Shown: positions 26,469 to 35,895, counted from the stretch's first letter. The stretch is DNA of 64,000 nt from Flavobacterium sp. 9 (GCF_002754195.1 NZ_PEEU01000001.1:5642001-5706000); one strand, 5' to 3'. Program-made: numbers and translations. Notes: a model not told the origin generated them from the sequence alone.

Positions 26469-26865
26469 ATGCCAAAAAATTAGATGGTTAGAGTTTTACT
26501 GATGCAATTAAAAAGAAATTTTTGGGATTTAAATTTAGTTGTTTTTTTTTAATTCGATAGCTTTTAAATAGAATTAAATTTACAATTACTTTATAATTAA
26601 TTGTGTTAGTTAGCAATAAATGGGAGTTTCGCTTAAAGATTCTACAGTTTTATTAACCATTTTTTTATGATGATTTTAATTACGTTTAGTTAGAAATTTT
26701 TTCTGAATAGTGAGAATTCATCATTAACTCTTTATTAACCCTTAATACGGGAAACCGTATTAAAAAAGTAAAGTTTTTTGGTATGTTTGTACCGATTTGA
26801 TATTTTCATTTTCTTGAGATTCTTATGCTTACCAAATTATTATAAATAAAAAATACCACTAGTCT
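26469..26865 (+). promoter_or_regulatory. Complex upstream region of the delta-60 repeat protein
   Basis: 397 bases without a gene, holding an ordered control region. Direct repeats TTAACT-N5-TTAACC with 11-base spacing are at 26724-26740. Next is a dyad TTAATACGG-GAAA-CCGTATTAA at 26742-26763, then a perfect -7 box TATGTTTG at 26782-26789. No -33 TTG is at the expected place; the right arm of the dyad lies there instead. This looks like an activator-dependent promoter with a start near 26796 and a leader of about 70 bases. A lone TTAACC is at 26653. Confidence 0.55.
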
Positions 26866-29800
26866 ATGAAGAAAATTCTACTCTTTTTTTGTGTTTTACA
26901 ATCTTTAATAACTTTTGCCCAAAACCCTGCTGATATAGAGCACAACTTTGGACCAGGACCTGGATTTGGCAGTCTTGTAAATTGTATGGTAACCCAACCA
27001 GATGGAAAAGTAATTATAAAAGGATCTTCTGTGTATAAAGGCGCGATAACCAAATTATTGATTCGTATTAATCCTGACGGAAGCGTAGATCCAACTTTTG
27101 ATTATTACGTGGAAAATGCTTTTGATATAAAAACGGTTGCTTTACAGCCTGATGGAAAATTACTTATAGGAGGTCTCGATAAAACTCTAAGAAATCGTGT
27201 AATACGTTTAAACAGCGATGGTAGTAAGGATACTTCTTTTGAGTTTGGGGCCGTGCAGGAGGTTAGCGCTTTTGTTAGTTTAATAACATTACAACCCGAT
27301 GGAAAAATACTTGTAGTCAATAAAAAAGATTCTGTAGAACCAAGGAGACGCTTAATTCGTTTGAATGCTGACGGAAGCCTTGATTCAACTTTTGATATAA
27401 AAAACGGATTTGATAGCAATGTTTTTGCAGTTGCTGTTCAATCTGACGGAAAAATAATTGTAGGTGGCAGCTTTAGTACCTATCAGGGAGTAGCACAGAG
27501 TTATTTGGTACGTTTAAATGCAGATGGTACAAAAGACACTTCATTTAGTATAGGAACAGGCTTCGCTGGTAGTTCGGTCGCGTCTATTGTAATACAAAAT
27601 GACGGACAAATAATTGTAGGCGGTGGTTTTACACGCTATCAGGGAGTAGCTCAGAAATATTTGGTTCGTATAAATCCAGACGGAAGCATTGATACTTCAT
27701 TTATCAGTCCACCTAGTTTTATGTACATGACTAGTGAAAGTGTGAATAATATGTACTTGCAGCCTGATGGAAAATTACTTGCAAACCTTTATAGATCTAA
27801 TGGTAATGACGCTGTTTATCGTTTTAATACTGACGGAACTACAGATACTACTTTTTCAATTCCTTCTTTTAGCGAGAGCGCAAATATTCTTAATGGGCGT
27901 TCAAATGCGGATGTTAACGCCATAACCCTTTTAAATGATGGAAAAATCCTTATTGGAGGAAAATATAGTTACTGTCGGGATATTATTGATAAAGGTATTA
28001 TTTGTTTAAATGCTGATGGAACCAGAAATGCTACTTTTAACAAAGACACAGGTCTTGACGCTGCAGTGTTTTGTTCAGCGGTACAAACTGATGGGAAAAC
28101 TTTGATAGGAGGTTTTTTTGACAATTATCAGGGAGTTACACAAAAAAAGCTGATTCGTTTAAATGCTGATGGAAGCAAGGATACTTCATTTAATCCGGAT
28201 TATAAGTTCAATAATGAAGTGAGTTCAATACTATTACAACTGGATGGGAAAATATTAGTTAGAGGAAAATTTACGGATACAGGCAATGGAGGCAGAAATT
28301 CTCTGGTTCGGTTAAATCCAGATGGTTCGCTGGATACTTCCTTCATTAAGAGATTTGAATATGCGGTTGAAGAAATGGCTTTACAGCCTGATGGCAAAAT
28401 ACTTGTAAGTGCTTTTGTGGATAGTTATCCAAACTTACCCTATAGAAAATTATTTCGCTTGAATATCGATGGCAGTGAAGACAAATCTTTTAAACCTGGA
28501 ACTGGTTATGATTTTACGAATGCTTTAATTTCTTCTATTGTAGCACAACCAGATGGTAAAATACTTTTAGGAGGATCATTTACTACTTTTAACGGACTTG
28601 CTGAAAAGTATTTGATTCGTTTAAATCCCGATGGAAGTAAAGACACTTCCTTTAATGTTGTAACGCTGCATGATTCAGCAATTGATGTTAGTGATATAGT
28701 CTTACAGCCAGACGGGAAAATACTTGTAAACGTAGGTTTTTCTAACGCTCAGGTAAATTATCAAAGTTATTTGATTCGTTTAAATTCAGACGGAAGTAAA
28801 GATGTTTCATTTGCTGACGGAACCATAACTGAAAATGTAGGAACAGGATATAGTGGTACCATTATTTCTGTGGTTTTGCAATCAGATGGAAAAATACTTT
28901 TAGGAGGAGAATACAATACTTATCAAGGCGTTACTCAAAATCGTTTGACACGTTTAAATACTGATGGAACAATAGACAATACCTTTGACTCAAAAACAGG
29001 ATTTGGAAGTCCGGTTTACACTATATCTTTATTTCCTGATGGAAAAATTAATGTAGGCGGAGTTTTTTCAGGTTACCAAGGTATTACGTCTGCTTATTTT
29101 ATTCGCCTAAAAGGGACTTATGTTAAACCTACCGTAAGCGCAACAACGATTCAAACTAATTTAACTTGTCCTGGCAATCAATCCGGTTCAGCTTCGATAG
29201 TATCAGTTTATGGCGGAAAAAGTCCTTATACTTATCTTTGGTCAAATGGAGCAACAACAGCGACCGTTAGCGGATTACCGGAAGGAAATTATTGGTGTAA
29301 AATAACGGACGCCAATTCGGAAAGCGTAACGAAGAATTTTGTCATAATTACAGATCCAGATATTGAAAAACCAACAATCATTGCTCCGGAAGCTGTAACC
29401 GTAAATTTAAATACAGGTTGTACAGCAACACAAATTTCATTAGGAACTCCTGTAACAAGAGATAATTGTATCATAACTTCAGTTACAAATGATGCTCCAA
29501 CAGAATTTCCGTTAGGAGACACAAAAGTAACCTGGACCGTAAAAGACGCAAACAATAATACTTCAATCGCAGTTCAAACAGTTACAGTAAAAGATGTTAC
29601 TTTGCCTACGATCACAGCTCCAGCGCCTGTAACGGTGGAAGTTGGAGAATATTGCAGCGCTAAAGATGTAGTATTAGGAACACCAACAACGGCTGATAAT
29701 TGTTCTGTTGCTTCAGTTAAAAATAACGCTCCAAAAAGTTTCCCTTTAGGAAAGACAACCGTTACCTGGACTGTAACTGACGGAAGCAATAATAGCGCAA

Positions 29801-30531
29801 AAGCAACACAAATAGTAACCGTAAAAGATACAACTCCACCAACTATAACAGCTCCTGCAGATGTTGTAGCAGAAATGGAAACAAATTGCAGTGCAATAAA
29901 CGTTACATTAGGATATCCGGTAATAACGGATAGTTGCGCAAATGTTTCAGTTACAAATAATGCTCCCGGAAGTTTTCCTATAGGAAAAACAACAGTAACC
30001 TGGACAGCAAAAGACATAAGTAATAACATTGCAACAGCGACCCAAATAGTAACCGTAAAAGGTATTGATGTAACCATTACATTCAATGCAGGCAAACTAT
30101 CTGTTGCCGAAACTGGTGCTACATATAAATGGGTGACTTGTAATAATGGAACATTTACACCTATTGCAAATGAAACTAATGCTGTTTTTACACCAAAACA
30201 ATTAGGAAGTTATGCTGTTGAGGTTATAAAAAATGGATGTTTAGCAAGAAGTACTTGTTTTGATGTTACAGTTTTGGGAACAAAAGATTTTGAACTTCAG
30301 AATTCATTCAAATTATATCCAAATCCGGTTAAAGATTTCATTACAATTGAAATGAATTCATCAGATAATGCAAAATTGAATGTATTTGATGTAACTGGTC
30401 AAATTGTCCTTTCGAAAGAATTAAAAGCGACATCAACGAAACTAAATATCTCTAATTTACCAACAGGAGTTTATATGTTTCAGATTTCAAATGAGACAGG
30501 AATTGTAACGAAAAAAGTAATTAAAGATTAA
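26866..30531 (+). CDS. T9SS-exported protein with delta-60 repeats, SprB repeat and HYR domains
   Basis: A 1221-residue secreted or surface protein. Signal peptide at 1-19 (LITFAQ). Residues about 20-745 contain some fourteen delta-60 (TIGR02608-type) units of the form LQPDGKILVGGxF...RLNxDGSxDxSF, predicted to form beta-propeller or solenoid structures. A SprB-like repeat follows (GGKSPYTYLWSNGATTATVSG, about 785-805), then three HYR domains (about 840-1065), an Ig-like segment, and a type A T9SS sorting domain (LYPNPVKDFITIEM to VKKVIKD, about 1150-1221). The tail is removed on export through T9SS, and the protein is released or attached to the cell surface. Ligand is unknown; an adhesin role is plausible. 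Confidence 0.92.
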   Translation: MKKILLFFCVLQSLITFAQNPADIEHNFGPGPGFGSLVNCMVTQPDGKVIIKGSSVYKGAITKLLIRINPDGSVDPTFDYYVENAFDIKTVALQPDGKLLIGGLDKTLRNRVIRLNSDGSKDTSFEFGAVQEVSAFVSLITLQPDGKILVVNKKDSVEPRRRLIRLNADGSLDSTFDIKNGFDSNVFAVAVQSDGKIIVGGSFSTYQGVAQSYLVRLNADGTKDTSFSIGTGFAGSSVASIVIQNDGQIIVGGGFTRYQGVAQKYLVRINPDGSIDTSFISPPSFMYMTSESVNNMYLQPDGKLLANLYRSNGNDAVYRFNTDGTTDTTFSIPSFSESANILNGRSNADVNAITLLNDGKILIGGKYSYCRDIIDKGIICLNADGTRNATFNKDTGLDAAVFCSAVQTDGKTLIGGFFDNYQGVTQKKLIRLNADGSKDTSFNPDYKFNNEVSSILLQLDGKILVRGKFTDTGNGGRNSLVRLNPDGSLDTSFIKRFEYAVEEMALQPDGKILVSAFVDSYPNLPYRKLFRLNIDGSEDKSFKPGTGYDFTNALISSIVAQPDGKILLGGSFTTFNGLAEKYLIRLNPDGSKDTSFNVVTLHDSAIDVSDIVLQPDGKILVNVGFSNAQVNYQSYLIRLNSDGSKDVSFADGTITENVGTGYSGTIISVVLQSDGKILLGGEYNTYQGVTQNRLTRLNTDGTIDNTFDSKTGFGSPVYTISLFPDGKINVGGVFSGYQGITSAYFIRLKGTYVKPTVSATTIQTNLTCPGNQSGSASIVSVYGGKSPYTYLWSNGATTATVSGLPEGNYWCKITDANSESVTKNFVIITDPDIEKPTIIAPEAVTVNLNTGCTATQISLGTPVTRDNCIITSVTNDAPTEFPLGDTKVTWTVKDANNNTSIAVQTVTVKDVTLPTITAPAPVTVEVGEYCSAKDVVLGTPTTADNCSVASVKNNAPKSFPLGKTTVTWTVTDGSNNSAKATQIVTVKDTTPPTITAPADVVAEMETNCSAINVTLGYPVITDSCANVSVTNNAPGSFPIGKTTVTWTAKDISNNIATATQIVTVKGIDVTITFNAGKLSVAETGATYKWVTCNNGTFTPIANETNAVFTPKQLGSYAVEVIKNGCLARSTCFDVTVLGTKDFELQNSFKLYPNPVKDFITIEMNSSDNAKLNVFDVTGQIVLSKELKATSTKLNISNLPTGVYMFQISNETGIVTKKVIKD

Positions 30532-30570
30532 GTTTAATACTGACATAAAAGTTTAATCTTCTTTGAATAA

Positions 30571-30605
30571 AAAAAGCCGAAAATCAGTGATTTTCGGCTT
30601 TTTTT
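30571..30605 (+). terminator. Rho-independent terminator of the delta-60 protein gene
   Basis: A strong stem formed by AAGCCGAAAATCA and TGATTTTCGGCTT with flanking A and T runs, 40 bases behind the stop codon. Confidence 0.9.
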
Positions 30606-30627
30606 ATTATGTTCTCTTGTTCTAAAC

Positions 30628-30666
30628 ATATAAACTCCAGCTAAAGCTGGAGCCAATTCAAAAAAA
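30628..30666. repeat. Short dispersed palindromic repeat, copy 2
   Basis: The reverse-complement copy of 3742-3780, with one mismatch in 39 bases. It contains the palindrome CTCCAGCT-AA-AGCTGGAG at 30635-30652. A second small dyad (CCCGAAGCCTCGGG) and the stretch GACTTTGCGAGATT follow, which resemble parts of other repeats in the window. Confidence 0.8.
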
Positions 30667-30735
30667 CTTCGCTCCCGAAGCCTCGGGATTGAGACTTTGC
30701 GAGATTAATTTTATTTTGAGATCTAAAAGTAAAGT

Positions 30736-31167
30736 TTAGTTTTTTGAAAGTGTTTCAGAAATTTTATCTCCCAAAGCTTGTAATTTCTCAAAGGTTTCAT
30801 TAGAAACTAATTCTTTATCAATGCTAACTTTTAATTTTCCTTCTTTTAGAACAAAAGAATAAGCAGTTTCGCCATTGTTGTCTTTCTTCCAAATTTTGCT
30901 GCCACGCTCAGTTGATTCCATATCGTTGTCTAAGTTATCAGACAATAATTTTTCTATTTTTTTAGTTTTAGAAACATCGAAATTTGCCAGTAAAGAATAA
31001 GAATCATCTGAATTAGAAATCGAAACAGATGAAGAAGATTTTGTCGTTTTTGTTTGTGTCGAAGGCACTTTTGCAATAGCAGTTGTATTTCCCGAAGTTG
31101 CCGTTGCTGTTTGTGCCTGAGCTAAAGTTCCCCAAATTAAAAGGGTTAGTAATGAGATGATTTTCAT
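30736..31167 (-). CDS. Secreted protein of unknown function, in two-component operon
   Basis: A 143-residue precursor with a Sec signal MKIISLLTLLIWGTLAQAQ and cleavage after AQA. A Thr/Ser-rich linker (about 20-55) is followed by an alpha/beta domain with KKIEKLLSDNLDNDMES and LKVSIDKELVSNETFEKLQ. It starts 18 bases after the OmpR-type regulator gene and lies on the same strand, so it is very likely the third gene of a kinase-regulator-secreted protein operon. It could be a periplasmic modulator of the kinase, or simply a target; neither is shown. Confidence 0.78.
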   Translation of the reverse strand: MKIISLLTLLIWGTLAQAQTATATSGNTTAIAKVPSTQTKTTKSSSSVSISNSDDSYSLLANFDVSKTKKIEKLLSDNLDNDMESTERGSKIWKKDNNGETAYSFVLKEGKLKVSIDKELVSNETFEKLQALGDKISETLSKN

Positions 31168-31185
31168 AATAGAATTTTTAAATTT

Positions 31186-31884
31186 TTATTCGTTGTTAGT
31201 AGTAAATTTAAATCCCAAACCTCGTACGCTTGGAATAGAAATATCAGGATCTTCACTAAAATATTTCCGAAGGCGACTCATAAAAACGTCCATGCTTCGT
31301 CCTGAAAAGAAATCGTCATTGCCCCAGATTTCCTTTAAAATATCTTCACGTTTGAGAAGTTTATTTTTATTGGTATATAAAAACCGAATCAAATTTGCCT
31401 CTTTTTCGGTAATTTGATGTGTAATTTTTTCATGGGAAAGCGTATAATTATCACCATCAAAAATATATTTACCAATAGAAAATACCATAGGTTCCGGCGC
31501 GTTTTTTACGACTGGTTTTTGACTTCGCTTCAGAATGTTTTGAATTCGCAAAATCAATTCTTCGACTTCAAAAGGTTTTACCACATAATCGTCGGCGCCA
31601 AGACGCAAACCTTTTATTTTATCTTCTTTAAAACCTTTTGCTGTCAAAAAGATAAAAGGAGTTTCGGCATGTTTGTCAATAATGTTTTCAGCCAGCGTAA
31701 AACCGTCCATGTGAGGCATCATGACATCCAGAATACAGATATCAGGTTTCGTGTCCGGGAAAATTTTCAAAGCTTCCTTACCGTCTTTTGCCCAGGTTAC
31801 ATTAAAACCCGAAAATTCAAGATATTGCCTTAATATAGACGCATAATCAAAATCGTCTTCGACTAATAAAATATGATGTTTCAT
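31186..31884 (-). CDS. OmpR-family response regulator
   Basis: A 232-residue response regulator. The receiver has the acidic pair Glu9-Asp10, phospho-acceptor Asp53 in ICILDVMMPHMDG, TAKG for the switch Thr and Lys in DDYVVKPFE. The winged helix-turn-helix (about 135-232) ends RSMDVFMSRLRKYFSEDP and VRGLGFKF, typical for OmpR/PhoB. Its ATG overlaps the last four bases of the kinase gene, so they are translationally coupled partners. Regulators of this class bind tandem repeats with 11-base spacing, and such repeats lie at 33302-33318 and 33418-33445 just beyond the kinase. Confidence 0.95.
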   Translation of the reverse strand: MKHHILLVEDDFDYASILRQYLEFSGFNVTWAKDGKEALKIFPDTKPDICILDVMMPHMDGFTLAENIIDKHAETPFIFLTAKGFKEDKIKGLRLGADDYVVKPFEVEELILRIQNILKRSQKPVVKNAPEPMVFSIGKYIFDGDNYTLSHEKITHQITEKEANLIRFLYTNKNKLLKREDILKEIWGNDDFFSGRSMDVFMSRLRKYFSEDPDISIPSVRGLGFKFTTNNE

Positions 31885-33206
31885 ACCGGAATTGTAATGG
31901 TGAATAATGATCCTTTTTGTTCTTCGCTTTTAACGCTAATAGTTCCTTTATACGTTTGTACCAATTGTTTAATATAGAATAATCCAAGACCAAGACCTTT
32001 GTTATTGTGAATATTCCCTTTTTCGACTCTGTAAAATTTATCAAAAATCGAAACTTGTTCCTGAACCGGAATACCTTTTCCGTCGTCTGTTACAGAAAGA
32101 ATGAAGTTTCCTGTCGTTAATTTTAAGTCTACCAAAATTTTCAAAGCACCATATTTTACCGCATTATCCAGAAGATTTATCAAAATCGTATTGAAATGAA
32201 AACGATCCATTGCAATGGTAAAAGCTTCTTTTTGACTTGTAAATTCAATAGTTATATCAGGCCTCGAAAGTTCAAAATCTGCAATCATATCCTTAATTTC
32301 TTCACTCGTAACCTGAATAATATCTTTGCCGGCAATAGGCGTTAAAGAAGCTTCGGTTACCTGACGAAATAATTTTTGCAGTCTTTCATTTTGCCTTGCA
32401 ATCATAGCAAGCGTATTTTTATAATGCTCCGGACTCATTTGCGCATCTTTTCGTTGTAATGTTTTGATCGCGAGATCCATCGTAGCAAGAGGCGTTTGAA
32501 ACTCATGCGTAATATTATTGACAAAATCCGTTTTGATATCCGCAATTCGTTTTTGAGTGATGAGGTTTTTGAGTGACATATAATACAAGAAAACCACAAA
32601 CGCCATTAATAAAACAGAAAAGATTAATAAACCTGCCATTTTCGAAATAATAGTTTGCTGCAATTTCTCAAAATTATAATAACGATTACTTTTTATAACG
32701 ATTGTAAGTTCGTCTTCCGTATTTTGAGTTTCCGAACGTCCCATCGAAGAGAGAATTTGGTTCTTTTTTAAAGTATCATTAGCCAGAACTAATATTTTTC
32801 CATTAAACAAAGTCTCCGGTTTTCCATGATTCACGATTGCAACTGAATTGATATAAACCGAATAACTAATGGGATAATCTTCTGGTTGTGCCTTCCTTTT
32901 CATGTAAGCATTCATGGCTCTCGAAAGCGAATCTCTGTTGCTAATAATGTATTTGGTATAATCTTGCTTTGTTGCATTTCCCTTCACATATTCCTTTACA
33001 TATTTTTTTGATTGTAATATCCAGGTATCGTTCAGATTTTCGCATTCATCAGTGTCTTCCAGACGGGCAATTTGCTTTTTAATGGCCGTATTTATTTCCT
33101 TTTCATTTAATTTATAAATATTGTAGATAAAATAGCCTTGAATTGTAGCCAAAGCAATTACTGTAAAAATACAGGCACCAATTAAAAGCATTATTTTTCT
33201 TTTCAT
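31881..33206 (-). CDS. Sensor histidine kinase
   Basis: A 441-residue inner-membrane kinase. Transmembrane helix 1 is at about 7-29, followed by a periplasmic sensor domain of about 155 residues with no recognised fold and transmembrane helix 2 at about 190-210. The HisKA domain has phospho-acceptor His234 in FVNNITHEFQTPLATM. HATPase motifs: LINLLDNAVKYG (N box), VTDDGKGIP (G1) and GLGLGLFYIKQLV (G2). It is the first gene of the operon with the regulator at 31186 and the secreted protein at 30736, and is divergent from the outer-membrane protein gene at 33492. Confidence 0.93.
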   Translation of the reverse strand: MKRKIMLLIGACIFTVIALATIQGYFIYNIYKLNEKEINTAIKKQIARLEDTDECENLNDTWILQSKKYVKEYVKGNATKQDYTKYIISNRDSLSRAMNAYMKRKAQPEDYPISYSVYINSVAIVNHGKPETLFNGKILVLANDTLKKNQILSSMGRSETQNTEDELTIVIKSNRYYNFEKLQQTIISKMAGLLIFSVLLMAFVVFLYYMSLKNLITQKRIADIKTDFVNNITHEFQTPLATMDLAIKTLQRKDAQMSPEHYKNTLAMIARQNERLQKLFRQVTEASLTPIAGKDIIQVTSEEIKDMIADFELSRPDITIEFTSQKEAFTIAMDRFHFNTILINLLDNAVKYGALKILVDLKLTTGNFILSVTDDGKGIPVQEQVSIFDKFYRVEKGNIHNNKGLGLGLFYIKQLVQTYKGTISVKSEEQKGSLFTITIPV

Positions 33207-33301
33207 CTGTTTTCAAAGTTTTGATTAAGAAAGGAAATCAGTTTGTTTTACTAAAGCAAAGCTATTGCATTTTTAGCTTTTTCAGATTAAAAATACCACC
33301 G

Positions 33302-33318
33302 TTAACCCTACTTTAACC
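33302..33318 (+). promoter_or_regulatory. Direct-repeat operator, pair TTAACC-N5-TTAACC
   Basis: TTAACC at 33302-33307 and again at 33313-33318, starts exactly 11 bases apart, about 100 bases upstream of the kinase start and closer to the kinase than the triple set at 33418. The orientation is the same as that of the triple. Could serve autoregulation of the kinase operon. Confidence 0.5.
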
Positions 33319-33417
33319 AAATCTGTAAACCATAAATCAGGCAAACCCGTGCCACGATTAAAATGTCTTTACCAAAAGCTTTTTTGCGTTTACAATATGT
33401 TTTTTACCTTCCTGTGT

Positions 33418-33474
33418 TTAACCCTTCGTTAACCCTATATTAACCATTTTTCGAAAATGATTTAAAGAGATTTG
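33418..33474 (+). promoter_or_regulatory. Triple direct-repeat operator and promoter of the outer-membrane protein gene
   Basis: TTAACC occurs three times with starts at 33418, 33429 and 33440, an exact 11-base period. Right behind it is a small dyad CATTTT-TCG-AAAATG (33445-33459) and a near-consensus -7 box GAGATTTG (33467-33474). The repeats lie just upstream of where the -33 element should be, as expected for an activator touching RNA polymerase. The likely binder is the OmpR-type regulator encoded at 31186; this is inferred from spacing and position. Confidence 0.6.
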
Positions 33475-33491
33475 CATCAAATAAATCATCA

Positions 33492-35888
33492 ATGAAAAAA
33501 TTAATCATGTTACTGTTGTGGGGTTCTTTTGCGGGATATTCGCAAGAAGTTTCCCTGTCTGGAAAGGTAATCGACGGCTCTAATCAAGCCGTACCTTTTG
33601 CAGATGCTTTGCTTTTGCAAGCAAAAGATTCTGTAAGTTATAAAGAAACGCAGACAAACGAATCCGGAGAATTTCGCTTTAGCGGAATAATAAAAGGCGA
33701 TTATCTGCTAAAAGTGAAAACGGTTGGTTTTGAAGAATATTTCAAAAAGATAACCATTCAAAAAGATACCGTTTTGGGAATCCTTTCTTTAAAAGAAATT
33801 TCGAACAATCTTGACGGAGTTACAATTACCACAAAAAAGCCAATTGTAAAAAGATTGACTGACAGACTTGAGTTTGCGGTAGAAAATTCATCACTTTCTT
33901 CAAACAATGCCTGGGAAATTTTAAGTAAAACACCAAGCGTAACGACAAGTTCTACCGGAGCAATTAGCATTCGCGGAAGCCAAAGTATTCTTGTAACGAT
34001 CAATGACAAAAAAGTCTATCTGAGCGGAGAAGAACTAAAACAGTTTCTTGAAAACACAAGCGGAGAAGAAGTAAAATCAATAGAAGTTATTACCAATCCG
34101 CCTGCAAAATACGAAGCGCAGGGAAGTGCCGTTTTGAACATTAAACTAAAAAAGAATCTATCATTAGGTTACAAAGGTTCTGTCAATACCGCGTACATAC
34201 AATCTATTTATCCAAAAGGAGTTGCGTCGACAAACCAGTTTTACAAAGGAAAAAAATTGTCTCTTGCCGGAAGATATGGTTTTGGAGCAGGCGTATATGT
34301 CAATGAAGGAACAGATGTCGTGCATTATTTAAAAGAAGATGGTTCGATCGATTCGCGCTGGGAAAGCATTATGAGACGCAAATCAAAATCATTGCAACAA
34401 CATTCTTATCGTCTTCAGGCTTCTTACGAAATTGATTCGCTTAATACGATTTCTGCCGGAGGAACAGGATTTATAGCGCCCAAACAAATGGGAGATTTTA
34501 CAGTTCCAACCTATATTTACGGAGGAAATGGAGTTTTAGATTCGCTTTATGTAACCCGAAATAATCGTAGAACTCCGTTACGAAATAATGCCTATAATAT
34601 GTCTTTCGATCATTTGTTTGATGCAAAAGAGAAAATATCCGTAACGGCAGATTATACAACATATTGGCATCAGGAACGTCAGGATATTACTTCTTCATTT
34701 TCGCTTCCCGAAGAAAGTCCTTATCGTACAACACGCTTTATCAGTGATAATATTCAGGATATTCAGCTTTTTTCGGCTCAAACCGATTATTCGAATGAAA
34801 AAAACGGCACATTTGAAGCAGGATTAAAATTCGGAAACGTAAATGCCAAAAGTAACCTCGATTATAAAGACGAAGTCAATGGCGATTTCGTGAATAATCC
34901 AAACAGAACGAGTCTTTTTCTTTATGATGAATCTATTCTGGCAGGATATACAAGTTATGACAAAGAATTTGGGAAATGGAGTCTGAAAGCTGGTTTACGT
35001 GGCGAATACACAAGTCTGAAAGGAAACTCGGTTACAACTTTTGAAGTCAATGAACAGCATTATTTTAAGCTTTTTCCAACTTTCTATGGACTTTACAAAC
35101 CATCAGAAGGTCATGAAATTGGAATTTCGTACGGAAAACGAATTACACGTCCGCAATACAGCAGATTAAATCCGTTTCGTTCGTATTATAATTCCTATTC
35201 TTATTTTACGGGCGATCCAAAATTGTTGCCAACAATAAGTCATAATCTTAATTTGCTTTATACGCTGAAAAACAAATACAATTTTGATCTTTTTTACCGC
35301 TTAGAAAAAAATCCTTCGATGGAAATTTCTTATCAGGATTATGAAACCAATACGCTTGTTTATCATTTTACGAATATTAAAAAAGATTATGCCTTTGGAC
35401 TGGAATTTAATACCAATCTTACTTTTTATGATTTCTGGGAATCCGGAATACAAGCAGGATTAAGTTATGTCGAAGATAGTTTTCAGGGCAGAGACGGGAA
35501 TTTACATAAAAACGGAAAACCAACTTATAATACAATCATTAGCAATCGTTTTGTTCTGAACAAAAAGAAAGAGTTAACCGCAGAATTAAATTTTCAATAC
35601 AATTCATCATCAGTTCAAGGGACATTTGTTTTTAGCCAGACCTCAAATCTTTCGGCTTCGATTCGAAAGAAAATATGGAAAAGTTACGGCGAAATATATG
35701 CGATCCTTTCAGATATTTATCGTGGCGAAAAAGAAAAAGTCGCTACAGATTATGCAGATCAATACAATTACTTCTTGTCTTATGGCGACAGTCAAAGTAT
35801 TAGATTAGGATTTAAATATAATTTTGGAAACCAGAAGTTGGAAAACAAAAAGAAAGAAGGTCAAACCGAGGAACAACAACGATTATAG
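33492..35888 (+). CDS. Outer-membrane beta-barrel family protein (TonB-receptor-like)
   Basis: A 798-residue outer-membrane protein. Signal peptide MKKLIMLLLWGSFAGYSQ, then a CarboxypepD_reg-like beta-sandwich (about 19-105, VSLSGKVIDGSNQAVPFADA), a plug-like segment (about 125-225, with ISIRGSQSILVTINDKKVYL and ITNPPAKYEAQGSAVLNI), and a large barrel ending in alternating strands (IRLGFKYNFGN). It belongs to the outer membrane beta-barrel family of Bacteroidota, often found beside kinase-regulator pairs. Substrate is unknown. The short leader and the repeat operator at 33418 suggest direct control by the divergent two-component system. Confidence 0.9.
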   Translation: MKKLIMLLLWGSFAGYSQEVSLSGKVIDGSNQAVPFADALLLQAKDSVSYKETQTNESGEFRFSGIIKGDYLLKVKTVGFEEYFKKITIQKDTVLGILSLKEISNNLDGVTITTKKPIVKRLTDRLEFAVENSSLSSNNAWEILSKTPSVTTSSTGAISIRGSQSILVTINDKKVYLSGEELKQFLENTSGEEVKSIEVITNPPAKYEAQGSAVLNIKLKKNLSLGYKGSVNTAYIQSIYPKGVASTNQFYKGKKLSLAGRYGFGAGVYVNEGTDVVHYLKEDGSIDSRWESIMRRKSKSLQQHSYRLQASYEIDSLNTISAGGTGFIAPKQMGDFTVPTYIYGGNGVLDSLYVTRNNRRTPLRNNAYNMSFDHLFDAKEKISVTADYTTYWHQERQDITSSFSLPEESPYRTTRFISDNIQDIQLFSAQTDYSNEKNGTFEAGLKFGNVNAKSNLDYKDEVNGDFVNNPNRTSLFLYDESILAGYTSYDKEFGKWSLKAGLRGEYTSLKGNSVTTFEVNEQHYFKLFPTFYGLYKPSEGHEIGISYGKRITRPQYSRLNPFRSYYNSYSYFTGDPKLLPTISHNLNLLYTLKNKYNFDLFYRLEKNPSMEISYQDYETNTLVYHFTNIKKDYAFGLEFNTNLTFYDFWESGIQAGLSYVEDSFQGRDGNLHKNGKPTYNTIISNRFVLNKKKELTAELNFQYNSSSVQGTFVFSQTSNLSASIRKKIWKSYGEIYAILSDIYRGEKEKVATDYADQYNYFLSYGDSQSIRLGFKYNFGNQKLENKKKEGQTEEQQRL

Positions 35889-35895
35889 TTAACAA

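Noticed and set aside
27100..29100. Apparent DNA tandem repeats
   Set aside because: They are the codons of the delta-60 protein repeats and have diverged at DNA level, so they are a protein feature and not a separate repeat array.
29289..30095. Two minus-strand open frames inside the delta-60 repeat protein gene
   Set aside because: They mirror the HYR-domain codons on the other strand, have no homology-like motifs, and overlap a clearly coding T9SS protein.
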